From Paenibacillus amylolyticus (lineage in GTDB: Bacteria > Bacillota > Bacilli > Paenibacillales > Paenibacillaceae): 64,000 nt of DNA. The position numbers and the translations under genes are program-made. The stretch spans positions 2,728,001-2,792,000 of the forward strand of contig NZ_BCNV01000001.1 of the NCBI RefSeq assembly GCF_001570725.1, read 5' to 3'. Below, piece by piece: positions 25,073 to 32,544 of the stretch (position 1 is its first letter; each line of letters starts with the position of its first letter). The notes under the pieces were generated by a model. The model was not told where the DNA came from, did no database searches, and was given only the letters and a program-made list of their open reading frames with translations.

Positions 25073-25264
25073 TTATTCTTTCGTTCTTTTCGATTCTTCC
25101 TGCATTGCCCGAAATTTTGCAATATTGTCGATTTTACCTTTCAGACCAGCGATTGCTTTCTTCTCATTGTCATCAACATATTCGTCACCTGAATTTGAAA
25201 AAGCTTTATATCGCCCATCTGAAATCCTTTGCACATGAATAGAATAACCCTCGTAAACCTCCAT
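25073..25264 (-). CDS. Small cargo protein, unknown
   Basis: A 63-residue soluble protein (MEVYEGYSIHVQRISDGRYK...) starting behind GGAGGTGTTAT. The N-terminal 35 residues look like a small beta sheet and the rest is a charged helix (NEKKAIAGLKGKIDNIAKF). It has its own terminator. I recognise no family; regulator or inhibitor peptides of this size are common in phage cargo. Confidence 0.65.
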   Translation of the reverse strand: MEVYEGYSIHVQRISDGRYKAFSNSGDEYVDDNEKKAIAGLKGKIDNIAKFRAMQEESKRTKE

Positions 25265-25476
25265 ATAACACCTCCATCACAATCATATGATAAATCCCAA
25301 TATACGACAATAATTGTGTTGAGTTGGTTTCAACGTTTGAGTGATCATCATATGCATGCGTAGGCTCACTCTGTTGCTGTTCTCCGCTCTCCTAAACGCT
25401 CATCCCTGCAAACAGACGTTCTCATGTTATGAAGCTTAAACAGGCTCACATTATGTCACAAGAGAGCAAAAGAAAA

Positions 25477-25494
25477 AGCACCTGTTACGGTGCT
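25477..25494 (-). terminator. Terminator at the end of the 252-residue membrane gene
   Basis: AGCACC / GGTGCT with a six-base loop, followed on the minus strand by TTTTTCTTTT. It overlaps the stop codon. Confidence 0.75.
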
Positions 25495-26243
25495 AGTTTC
25501 GTGTGATCTATTTTATTTGGGTAAATCCAGTTAATCATCTTCATATCATATTCAAATATAGTATTTTTGGCATTATTGACTATTGAATATAGGGTCTCTT
25601 TCTTACTTACATAGTCACGATGTAGTTGTAACCTTTCACCTTTAATTGTGGAATAATCAATAGTTACTGTGAATAGTTCTATTTCTACACCTTTATCTAT
25701 TCCTTCAGGCACTAACGGAATAAAAATTTCAATCCCTTTTTCAAAGACCCCAATGCTTACAGACTCAGTATCTGACACTTTTATTCCGTTTTTTAAGTAT
25801 GAAAAACTTAGAGAAAAACTACAGTCAAAAATCAATTCAGCAGTACCGTAGTGAGCCATTTTCAAGTAGCCTACACTTATTTCCTTATATTCATTTGATC
25901 TGAACCTCTTCACTAGTGCATCATAGCCGTCTGTTTGTATTATTCTACTATTCTCGTGTGTTACTACCCCTTTTAACATTAGTGGTGCAGTAAAGTCCTG
26001 AACATCAATGTAAGAACGATTGCTTTCGATATCTCTAACTAATTCGCCATCTTTCTGTTCTTTCATCTGAAACAAAGCAATTAAGACAGCTCCAATCAGA
26101 CCAAGGAAATTTGCCAGAAAACCCAGCCAATCACCTGAATCTCCATTGAGCCCTGGAGCTTCCCAACTAAATAATCCGTAATTAATGAATACTGGTATTG
26201 ATAAAATGAGTAGTGAAAAAGCTATTATTCTGTTTTTCTTCAA
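25485..26243 (-). CDS. Two-helix membrane cargo protein, unknown
   Basis: A 252-residue protein. I take TTG 26243 (LKKNRIIAFSLLILSIPVF) as start, behind AAGGGAG; an ATG 13 codons earlier lacks a site. It has membrane helices at about residues 4-24 and 39-59 (GDWLGFLANFLGLIGAVLIA), then a beta-rich domain of about 180 residues with no recognised family. The paired-helix start resembles the AbiC-like neighbour. It carries its own terminator. A defence or exclusion role is suggested only by layout and location. Confidence 0.65.
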   Translation of the reverse strand: MKKNRIIAFSLLILSIPVFINYGLFSWEAPGLNGDSGDWLGFLANFLGLIGAVLIALFQMKEQKDGELVRDIESNRSYIDVQDFTAPLMLKGVVTHENSRIIQTDGYDALVKRFRSNEYKEISVGYLKMAHYGTAELIFDCSFSLSFSYLKNGIKVSDTESVSIGVFEKGIEIFIPLVPEGIDKGVEIELFTVTIDYSTIKGERLQLHRDYVSKKETLYSIVNNAKNTIFEYDMKMINWIYPNKIDHTKLAP

Positions 26244-26288
26244 ATTTGACCTAACTCCCTTATTGTATTTTAATATGCACAAGAGATA

Positions 26289-26426
26289 TCATACGTCCTT
26301 GGGACATTTTGGTCGCAAACAAAATTGTTTAACGCCATCCCATCTGCCCCACGGGCATCCTTTGCACTTCTCTGGCTGCTTGTTGGGGCGAATGCGTATC
26401 TTCTTCCGTCTTCTGCTAGTGATCAT
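26289..26426 (-). CDS. Four-Cys mini-protein (second copy, 45 residues)
   Basis: The frame starts at ATG 26426 with GGAGG five bases upstream and encodes a basic start (MITSRRRKKIRIRPNKQPE) followed by CKGC...C...C, a likely zinc knuckle. It matches the 56-residue protein at 32541-32711 in KQPEKC-GC--G-W-GV-Q-C and in the hairpin plus TATTGGAGG placed just upstream. Nucleic-acid binding is plausible from the basic and four-Cys makeup. Function is unknown. Confidence 0.7.
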   Translation of the reverse strand: MITSRRRKKIRIRPNKQPEKCKGCPWGRWDGVKQFCLRPKCPKDV

Positions 26427-26438
26427 ATAAACCTCCAA

Positions 26439-26469
26439 TAAAAAAAGCCGATCCAGTGAAGGAACGACT
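26439..26469 (-). terminator. Hairpin terminator just upstream of the second four-Cys gene
   Basis: Minus strand AGTCGTTCC-TTCACT-GGATCGGCT (one mismatch, one G-T) then TTTTTTT, running directly into the ribosome site of the gene at 26426. The arrangement is the same as at 32729-32757. Confidence 0.65.
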
Positions 26470-26733
26470 TTAATGTGATATGTATGATGTTGATGTTACG
26501 TCCTAAGAGCATGCGCCCGAAACGGTCGCCGCAAAAACGCTACGCTCTTTGCTTTAAATGCATACGTACTATGTAACTATAGAGGAAGAACAAGACCATT
26601 TTACTGAAGCTACCAAATGAGGGTCAAGGAACAGAAAACGGGTGAGTCCCGATGATCTGGAACAAACCCGTCATTTCCTGCTGATTGCTTGCTGTTTCGC
26701 ATTTGTATCATATCGTTGATGCTAACGGAATGA

Positions 26734-26958
26734 TTAAACACGTGGTGGCCAATTCCAATGACCCGGTTTCGGAACCTCGGAGAACGGTACGTCTCTGTTA
26801 AAGTGGAAGCCTGTCGGATTTAGAACTGTCACATGAACAACACTTGTATCCTCATTAACAACTTCGGTAATGATTGCTGCGCTCGGTTCGCTCTTGTATT
26901 CGCCGCCTGGTGTTCCGTAGCGTTGATAATGTACTGTGCGTCCAATCGATGGTTTCAT
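26734..26958 (-). CDS. Small phage protein (GTPGGEY type)
   Basis: A 74-residue protein starting at ATG 26958 behind GGAGGTGAATT. MKPSIGRTVHYQRYGTPGGEYKSEP and the end PKPGHWNWPPRV form a pattern I recall from small proteins in many phages and prophages; the function is unknown. It sits in the second, decayed late-control block, in the position the 33092 gene holds in the intact block. The frame is open a further 64 codons upstream through a repeated leader, which I do not include. Confidence 0.75.
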   Translation of the reverse strand: MKPSIGRTVHYQRYGTPGGEYKSEPSAAIITEVVNEDTSVVHVTVLNPTGFHFNRDVPFSEVPKPGHWNWPPRV

Positions 26959-26959
26959 G

Positions 26960-27180
26960 AAATTCACCTCCAATTTGATTTGAATTTGAAAACAACAAAA
27001 CAACCGAAGGAGCATAGCCAGAAACTCTTTCAGGAGTTCCCCTTTGCTCGAATGCCTCCCGGTTGGCCCGTCGGTTGCTTTGTTGAAAATAGAAAAAGCG
27101 AAAAGAGGAACGCCCCCGTCATATGCCGCTATTGCAGCTGTGCGTTTCATTCTCGCTCGATTTCCACATTACAAATATAT
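26960..27180 (-). repeat. Leader-like repeat shared with 28470-28640
   Basis: Minus strand begins ATGAAACGCACAGCTGCA (MKRTAA) and runs through segments shared with the other copy (CTCCTTCG-TTGTT, TTTTCTATTTTC). The copies differ by several internal insertions. Here the leader stays in frame with the downstream gene. Confidence 0.55.
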
Positions 27181-27299
27181 CACGTCTAAAGTCCAGCGAA
27201 CGATCACTATTCATTCAAAATAATGTCATTAATCAGTCAACAATTTCAAGAGAACACTTTGTAAACTTAATGTAAAATTTAAGGTTATATTCCTATAAT

Positions 27300-27329
27300 T
27301 TGTGTTTGGTAGATTGCTAGTGCTATAAT
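27300..27329 (+). promoter_or_regulatory. Promoter of the secreted cargo protein
   Basis: TTGTGT at 27300-27305 and TATAAT at 27324-27329 with an 18-base spacer, about 43 bases before the start codon. A second TATAAT lies at about 27293. Confidence 0.6.
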
Positions 27330-27371
27330 ATTCCTGTAACAACCAAATTTTATGAAAAGAGGTCTGAATCT

Positions 27372-27938
27372 ATGAAAAAAATTAAGCAACTGGGAATCGC
27401 ATCACTTTCCGCACTCTTACTGTCATCATTTACACTACCCGCTTTCGCCAGCGCTCAAGTTGCTAATGGCACTTTACCTGTCAACACAGGGACACAAATT
27501 GAATTGCCCACTGGTCCTATTAACAAAGATGCCAGAACTGAATTAGAATTAAGACAAGTTGATTACAACGCTCTTTTTAGAACTGTTGGTTCTGAACTAG
27601 GAATGACTACTGCTGCTGGAGAAGTAGGTACGCTTGGTTGGAAAACAAAACTGGCAAAAGAAGTAGCACAAGAATTAATCAAAAAACTCAAAAACGTTGG
27701 GTCACGTGCTTGGAATGAACAGATTAAAGTGTACGTAGATAAATTACCATTGACAGCTGGTGCAAAAACTACTTTGAAAACATACCTCAGCTATCAAGTA
27801 CTGATGCAAGCTTTGGATATCATGGTAGATTTCTCAGGTACTGCAGAAGATGGTCTTTCTAATGCCTTACAGTCCATTGGAGTTCCGGGATGGTTAAGTG
27901 ATCCAGCTGCAAGAGCGATTGTCTTCTTCCTGCTATAA
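27372..27938 (+). CDS. Secreted cargo protein, unknown
   Basis: A 188-residue protein with a clear Sec signal peptide (basic start, hydrophobic ASLSALLLSSFTLPAFA, likely cut after AFA). The mature part has a Thr/Pro-rich linker, a basic helical segment (LAKEVAQELIKKLKNVGSRAW) and a hydrophobic C-terminus ending AARAIVFFLL. It has its own promoter, and a 58-residue membrane protein gene follows 24 bp later. A secreted toxin or bacteriocin-like effector with its immunity protein is one reading; a lysogenic conversion factor is another. Confidence 0.75.
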   Translation: MKKIKQLGIASLSALLLSSFTLPAFASAQVANGTLPVNTGTQIELPTGPINKDARTELELRQVDYNALFRTVGSELGMTTAAGEVGTLGWKTKLAKEVAQELIKKLKNVGSRAWNEQIKVYVDKLPLTAGAKTTLKTYLSYQVLMQALDIMVDFSGTAEDGLSNALQSIGVPGWLSDPAARAIVFFLL

Positions 27939-27962
27939 AATCGAACTTAGGGAGGACTAAAC

Positions 27963-28139
27963 GTGTACATACTCGCACTGTTTATACTCATATCTACAGG
28001 TTTGGTATCCATAATCGATATTCTATTTGGTATAAAAGATTCCGGTGAAGGAATCAGATTACTGGTAACTATCTCACAGGCTCTATTCTTCTTATCTTTG
28101 TTGTTCTTTGTGATTAAGATGCCTACTAAAAAGAAGTAA
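27963..28139 (+). CDS. 58-residue membrane protein paired with the secreted protein
   Basis: A short frame from GTG 27963 behind TAGGGAGGAC, encoding two hydrophobic helices (YILALFILISTGLVSIIDIL and LLVTISQALFFLSLLFFVI) and a basic tail KMPTKKK. It is 24 bp behind the secreted protein and shares its terminator, so the two form an operon. Size and topology suit an immunity or helper protein; this is inference. Confidence 0.65.
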   Translation: MYILALFILISTGLVSIIDILFGIKDSGEGIRLLVTISQALFFLSLLFFVIKMPTKKK

Positions 28140-28154
28140 CAACGATACTCTAAA

Positions 28155-28199
28155 AAAAGCAGGGTAGACTGGTTAATACATCAGTCCTACCCTGCTTTT
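28155..28199. terminator. Strong bidirectional terminator of the secreted/membrane pair
   Basis: AAAAGCAGGGTAGACTG pairs with CAGTCCTACCCTGCTTTT with one bulged base and a ten-base loop. A/T runs on both sides allow termination from either strand. Confidence 0.9.
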
Positions 28200-28207
28200 A
28201 ATATAAA

Positions 28208-28470
28208 TCAACAAACGCCTTCCTTTGCTTGCTCTTGTATGACTTCTAAGCCCAGCGCACTTGCAAGTACACTCACCGCTTCAAGCTTAATTCTTCTAAA
28301 TGTGCTTTCACTTATTCCCATCTCTCCGCAACTAATATAATCGAACTCCCCCTCATTATGCAGGTAACTGCGCTGAATAACTTCACGTTATGAACTTGAG
28401 AGTCTATTCATTACAATTTCAAGCGCTTCATCCATCCGAATAAATTCCGCTTCATTGTCTGCGTTGTAAA
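28208..28470 (-). pseudogene. ArpU-like late regulator pseudogene
   Basis: One minus-strand frame reads NADNEAEFIRMDEALEIVM, an in-frame TAA at 28390-28388, then VIQRSYLHNEGEFDY and GISESTFRRIKLEAVSVLAS. The second part matches the sigma-like C-terminal region of ArpU-family late regulators (YL....FDY....M..S...YYRIK..A...LA). The N-terminal half is missing, replaced by the leader repeat. An ArpU-like gene also precedes the intact packaging block at 33509, so this is the corresponding gene of a decayed second block. Confidence 0.65.
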
Positions 28471-28640
28471 CAGTATAACAATCGAAGGAACATAGGCAGA
28501 AACTTCCCTTTGCTCTTTGCTGAATATAGAAAAGGAGAGGAGAGGAGCGACCCCTGGTCATGTACCACATTGTGCAGCCGTACGCTTCATTCGCGCCTTT
28601 TTCTATGTCTCCTAATGTATCACGGAAAAATGGTCATATG
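28470..28640 (-). repeat. Leader-like repeat, second copy
   Basis: Starts ATGAAGCGTACGGCTGCA (MKRTAA) on the minus strand and shares blocks with 26960-27180, but is shorter and hits an early stop. It leads into the ArpU-like pseudogene. Confidence 0.55.
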
Positions 28641-28705
28641 GAGTTCAACATAGTCTCAATATGAGGTCAAGTAAGGTTCATATTTGGACCAAATAATTAA
28701 GGACC

Positions 28706-29353
28706 TCATTTAGTTGGTATGCCAGCATAGAAACTTTCCATTTTGCTGGTATAGTCATAAAATGACAAGCGGGCTCTTATTTTCGAATCATTGCTCTTAA
28801 AAGTTTGAGTGACAATATTTGATCTACTATGGTCTCCGTTTAATTCAATTGGTTCCGAAACATCCTCAATTATTGCAGTGAGACATAACTTCAAATCTTC
28901 AGATGCACCATTAAGATATTGAAATGTGTTTGAGTAAACATCCGATTGACTCCATTCTTTAGACATCCCTGATAACTCTTTTTTTATTTGTTCCAGCTCG
29001 GGAAGTAATGATTTAGCTTCGGAAACGGATAAGTTTGAAGCATCCTCATTTATACCTTCTGTTATAGCAACAAGTCTCTCGTATATTGGTTCTATAACTT
29101 CATTAAATCTCTTTGTCTCTGCCTTATTATTTTCCCTCAGTAGTGCCTCTGTCGCCATTGTTTTTAAGGCTGCTGCATCTTTACTATTAGGCTCTTCTAT
29201 CAAAGCGTTTTGTATGTACTCCAGTGTTTCCTCGTATTTACCTTCCTTCATAGAATCTTTGGCTTTTCTCATGTATCCTTCGAATGCATTAAACATTGTA
29301 CAAGCTGAACAAACAAGCACTATAACAATTAAAAATAAAATAATTTTACGCAC
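28706..29353 (-). CDS. Phage-encoded lipoprotein with TPR-like segment
   Basis: A 215-residue protein starting at GTG 29353 behind AAAGGGGAG. It has a lipoprotein signal (VRKIILFLIVIVLVCSAC), with lipidation expected on Cys at residue 18. A TPR-like helical pair follows (YMRKAKDSMKEGKYEETLEY), then a helical domain. It would sit on the outer face of the membrane. Prophage lipoproteins of this kind can exclude other phages (for example Ltp of phage TP-J34); that role is suggested only by analogy. Confidence 0.7.
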   Translation of the reverse strand: MRKIILFLIVIVLVCSACTMFNAFEGYMRKAKDSMKEGKYEETLEYIQNALIEEPNSKDAAALKTMATEALLRENNKAETKRFNEVIEPIYERLVAITEGINEDASNLSVSEAKSLLPELEQIKKELSGMSKEWSQSDVYSNTFQYLNGASEDLKLCLTAIIEDVSEPIELNGDHSRSNIVTQTFKSNDSKIRARLSFYDYTSKMESFYAGIPTK

Positions 29354-29395
29354 CGCTACTCCCCTTTCTAATGAAAATTTTGTAATCTTCAAGTT

Positions 29396-29404
29396 ATTAT
29401 ACCA
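29396..29404 (-). promoter_or_regulatory. Extended -10 promoter of the lipoprotein gene
   Basis: Minus strand TGGTATAAT (TGN plus a perfect -10) lies about 43 bases before the GTG start and just behind the terL terminator. No good -35 is present, as is usual for extended -10 promoters. Confidence 0.6.
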
Positions 29405-29453
29405 TCTACCCATTTAACTATTACATGAAAATGACTGATCACTCAATAAAATA

Positions 29454-29472
29454 GGGCGAAATAGTTTCGCCC
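29454..29472 (-). terminator. Terminator behind terL
   Basis: GGGCGAAA-CTA-TTTCGCCC followed on the minus strand by TATTTTATTG. It separates the packaging transcript from the cargo. Confidence 0.8.
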
Positions 29473-29545
29473 CTGCTCTCACTGATCGTTTCTTTGCACG
29501 AATATCCTTGAGCGTATATCTCACTCCACTCCACTGCTGTTAATG

Positions 29546-29735
29546 TTATCTTTTTATTGTCACACCTCCTATTGCGGGAAGCATCATAGACTGAGGTGTT
29601 CCCAGCAAATATTCTCCGAAAGTGATTACATATGCGTCTGCCCTGTCAGGCGACTTTAATCCGCGCTTTTTCATGTCCTTCTTACTCTCAAGTAGTATCT
29701 TCCCCTTACTGGTCATTGACCATTTTCTTGCGGTC
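29546..29735. repeat. Direct repeat of terL 3' end (copy 2 of 2)
   Basis: The homologous partner of 23757-23935, here inside the intact gene. Recombination between the two would remove the lipoprotein, the secreted pair and both membrane cargo genes, and leave a chimeric terL end. Confidence 0.75.
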
Positions 29736-31000
29736 AATTGGGAAGTAAGTACATCATCATCAGGCAATTGTAAAACAGCAAGATCACCATTCATGTAATT
29801 GCTCATGTTCTGCTCCAATTGTCCTTTTATGGATGCCCACATTTCTGCGCCTAAATTTCCGTAATGTTCATCCAATGAGGATGATCCGTTATTTATCGGA
29901 ATTACTTCATAAGGAAGCCCTTCTTCGGCAATAATCTCATTCAGTCGATCCGTCACTCCACCACCCACGCCGGTATCATCAATCCTGATTCTCGTATGGA
30001 CAACTTCCGGGTAATGTGGCAACAAGTCCCTTATCAAATTCAAAACCCAGCCGGCAGTGACCATAGTATCTTTCTTGAAATGATGATGCTGTCCAACTGT
30101 TACCGGCCCTATCCCTGCGTAAATGGACGTCTCATCGTCACCAAAACGAGCAACGTCACAGCCAATCGTCAAGATGTCACCGACTGGAGAAAGATTTACT
30201 TCCTTGGCAGCGAATTCAGCCACTTCCAACGCAATAAATGTTTCGGATTCCCCTCGTGGGAACTCACCTTCAACCCGGACACGCCATACATCAGATCCTT
30301 TACCGTATTTGCGTTCAAGCATAGCTATGTTCTCTTTACTTGTACGAGGACTGTTCAAACAGGATACTTTATGTGTATTGTAGTCAGCACGATCTCGGTT
30401 GTGAGAATCATAAAATACTCCGCTGGTTCGGGTTGGGTTACCACACATAAGCAGCTTATTGTATTCACCTGAGAGCGTACCCAGGATTGCTTCCATGATA
30501 CGATCTTCAACCCCAGAAGCTTCGTCTACGATGAACAGCATGTAGTCTTCATGGAAACCTTGCATGTTCTCAGGTTTAGTTGCTGTCCGGGCTGTAGCAA
30601 ACCATCGTTCCTCATAATTTCGCATGTAAATCTTCGTTTTAGTCCATTTGAGTATTCGCTTGAGCAGAGGACTCTTCTCTTGCCATTTACTTATCTCTGC
30701 CCAAAGTACATCATGTAGCTGCTGACGTGTAGGAGCTGTACAGATAACTTTCGGAAACGGGAAACATGATAGAAACCATAATGCCACCGCAGCCTCAAGA
30801 CCGGTCTTCCCCACACCCTGTCCAGATCGCACCGACACCCGTGGACTTCCCGCTATATCCATTAACACTTCTGCCTGCCACTCATCAGGAGTGAATTTCA
30901 GTAATTCCACACAAAAAAGAACCGGGTTCTTCCGGTACTCTGGAATACGTTTTTTGAATGCAGCAAAGCGGCGTTTTGTTTGTGGAGACTCTTTACTCAC
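29546..31000 (-). CDS. terL: Terminase large subunit
   Basis: A 484-residue DNA-packaging motor. ATPase motifs: Walker A VRSGQGVGKT (about residue 57) and Walker B MLFIVDEASG, then GNPTRTSG. Nuclease motifs: GCDVARFGDD, RIDDTGVGGG and the last acid in SPDRADAYV. It starts with GTG behind GGTGGAG and overlaps terS by eight bases. A hairpin terminator follows. Its 3' end is repeated at 23757-23935. The portal gene, normally next, lies 10 kb away beyond cargo. Confidence 0.95.
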   Translation of the reverse strand: MSKESPQTKRRFAAFKKRIPEYRKNPVLFCVELLKFTPDEWQAEVLMDIAGSPRVSVRSGQGVGKTGLEAAVALWFLSCFPFPKVICTAPTRQQLHDVLWAEISKWQEKSPLLKRILKWTKTKIYMRNYEERWFATARTATKPENMQGFHEDYMLFIVDEASGVEDRIMEAILGTLSGEYNKLLMCGNPTRTSGVFYDSHNRDRADYNTHKVSCLNSPRTSKENIAMLERKYGKGSDVWRVRVEGEFPRGESETFIALEVAEFAAKEVNLSPVGDILTIGCDVARFGDDETSIYAGIGPVTVGQHHHFKKDTMVTAGWVLNLIRDLLPHYPEVVHTRIRIDDTGVGGGVTDRLNEIIAEEGLPYEVIPINNGSSSLDEHYGNLGAEMWASIKGQLEQNMSNYMNGDLAVLQLPDDDVLTSQLTARKWSMTSKGKILLESKKDMKKRGLKSPDRADAYVITFGEYLLGTPQSMMLPAIGGVTIKR

Positions 31001-31721
31001 CAGACTCCACCGCCTTTACCCAATCTTCTATGAGGTCATCCTCGGTATCTCCATCACCGTTCTTCAGTTTCTCGATCTCAAGGCGGGTTTTATCAACTTT
31101 GGCCTGCATCTGATCCAGTTTCAATCTGCGTTCATCTTCCTGCGGTGCAATATCAAGGAATTGTTTGATGGCTCCCCTAATCTCGCGCATGACCGTGGCC
31201 TCTGCCTTAATGAAACTAGCGTATTTATCCCAAGCGAATTGAATTTCCCATTCATATTCATCTCCATACTCACCTGGTTTCTCTTTTTTCAACTCTTTGG
31301 TCATATCCTCTTTGTCTTTGATGAAGAAGATACGTTGCGCCCAAATGATTTTACGGAATCCCTGGGTGATGTTATGCCAGATCATGTCTATAGGTTCCAT
31401 TTGCTGAACGATATCTATGAGTTCTAGATACTCAGGATCTTGCGGCTCGAACTTACGGAACAATCCATGTGTCACAGCTTTCTGATTGCCGAGCGGACCT
31501 CCTTTACCACCTCTGTTGCCTTTAGCATTCTGATTACCACGAGGAGCACCAGGTTTAGCGTTCGCAATCTTCCCTTCCCATTGATCCAGTGATTTCCACT
31601 TCCGGACCGATTCAGGTGTTATTCCCAACTTTTCTGCAATCTCTTTCGGCTTCATTACAGCGCCACTATCTTTCCAAATTTTGAACGCCTTCTTACGATT
31701 CGGATTCTGCTTCCTGCTCAC
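30993..31721 (-). CDS. terS: Terminase small subunit
   Basis: A 242-residue protein upstream of terL. Residues 20-50 form a helix-turn-helix (MKPKEIAEKLGITPESVRKW), followed by the Gly/Asn-rich GAPRGNQNAKGN signature of PBSX-type small terminases, and a C-terminal helical oligomerisation part. It binds the packaging site and loads TerL. The start is GTG 31721 with a weak GGTGAT. Short repeats just upstream (31832-31986) are candidates for its binding site. Confidence 0.9.
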   Translation of the reverse strand: MSRKQNPNRKKAFKIWKDSGAVMKPKEIAEKLGITPESVRKWKSLDQWEGKIANAKPGAPRGNQNAKGNRGGKGGPLGNQKAVTHGLFRKFEPQDPEYLELIDIVQQMEPIDMIWHNITQGFRKIIWAQRIFFIKDKEDMTKELKKEKPGEYGDEYEWEIQFAWDKYASFIKAEATVMREIRGAIKQFLDIAPQEDERRLKLDQMQAKVDKTRLEIEKLKNGDGDTEDDLIEDWVKAVESGE

Positions 31722-31831
31722 AAAATTATCACCACTTTCATGTAATTGAGTTGGAATTCCTATTTAAGGTCAGTAATAGTCAAACGTTACGAATCAAAAT
31801 AAGCCTCCGTGTGAATCGCAGGCTGTTGTTC

Positions 31832-31986
31832 TGCACTCATATTCACCAAATAATGTAAGTTGACTGAAACATAAAGGTAATTCTGTTGCACTCATTTCAG
31901 GCATGAAAAAACATGTTTCTTCATCTAATGTCTTCCTAATTGAAAAATGAGTGCAATATAAACCGTATTGTGTTGCACTAAATTCA
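31832..31986. promoter_or_regulatory. Four TTGCACTCAT repeats between recombinase and terS
   Basis: Copies: 31832-31845 (TGCACTCATATTCA), 31886-31899 (TTGCACTCATTTCA), about 31944-31956 inverted (AAATGAGTGCAA) and 31973-31986 (TTGCACTAAATTCA, overlapping the recombinase stop). The 260-bp gap they occupy has no gene. They are candidates for a terminase recognition site (pac/cos) or for recombinase binding. Confidence 0.65.
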
Positions 31987-32544
31987 CCTTAAATTCAAGA
32001 TTGCCTTGTCCATCATGTCCTGAGTCAGCCCGATATAGTCCAAAGTCTCCCTTGGATCGCTGTGTCCAAACATATCCATTAGTAACGCTAGGTTCTCAGG
32101 ATTGTCCATGTAGAGCCTATATGCCCATGTCTTCCGCAATGAATGGACTCCGATATCCTTTAACCTGAATTCCTGAGCTGCTTCGTGTAAAAAACGATAG
32201 GCTGTTGTCCGATCGATCGGTTTATTTCGCATACGGCTGATCGTTTTAATCTGACGACTAGCAAACAGATAATCAGTTGGTCGCATGTCAGCAGTGAATT
32301 CGTCCAGATCATCTCTTATACTCGGATGGATAATAAAAGTCTTCGCATGCTTATTTTTTTGCTCAACCATACTGATATGGGTCCCTTTAGTTTGCCACGC
32401 CTTGAGTTCGAGCAAGTCAGATACTCGAAGTCCGCTGTATATGCCCATACAAAAAAATAAGTAATTCCGCATGCTTCGTATATAGAAGTATTCCTTCATT
32501 CCATCTATAACCCGTTCATCACGGATCGGCTGTACCTTTCTCAT
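31984..32544 (-). CDS. Short tyrosine recombinase (XerC/D-like)
   Basis: This 186-residue protein is a catalytic domain without the usual N-terminal arm domain. Catalytic residues can be read: Arg in YSGLRVSDL, HSLRKTW, GHSDPRE, and Tyr in TLDYIGL. It is the second recombinase of the prophage and sits in the packaging operon with a 4-bp overlap with the four-Cys gene. Related short integrases are known near terminase genes in other Bacillota phages. Its substrate is unknown; the repeats right behind it are one candidate. Confidence 0.85.
   Translation of the reverse strand: MRKVQPIRDERVIDGMKEYFYIRSMRNYLFFCMGIYSGLRVSDLLELKAWQTKGTHISMVEQKNKHAKTFIIHPSIRDDLDEFTADMRPTDYLFASRQIKTISRMRNKPIDRTTAYRFLHEAAQEFRLKDIGVHSLRKTWAYRLYMDNPENLALLMDMFGHSDPRETLDYIGLTQDMMDKAILNLR

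Noticed and set aside
26833..27189. 118-codon plus-strand frame in the cargo region
   Set aside because: It is antisense to the leader repeat and the GTPGGEY gene, which has a strong GGAGGTG start on the other strand.
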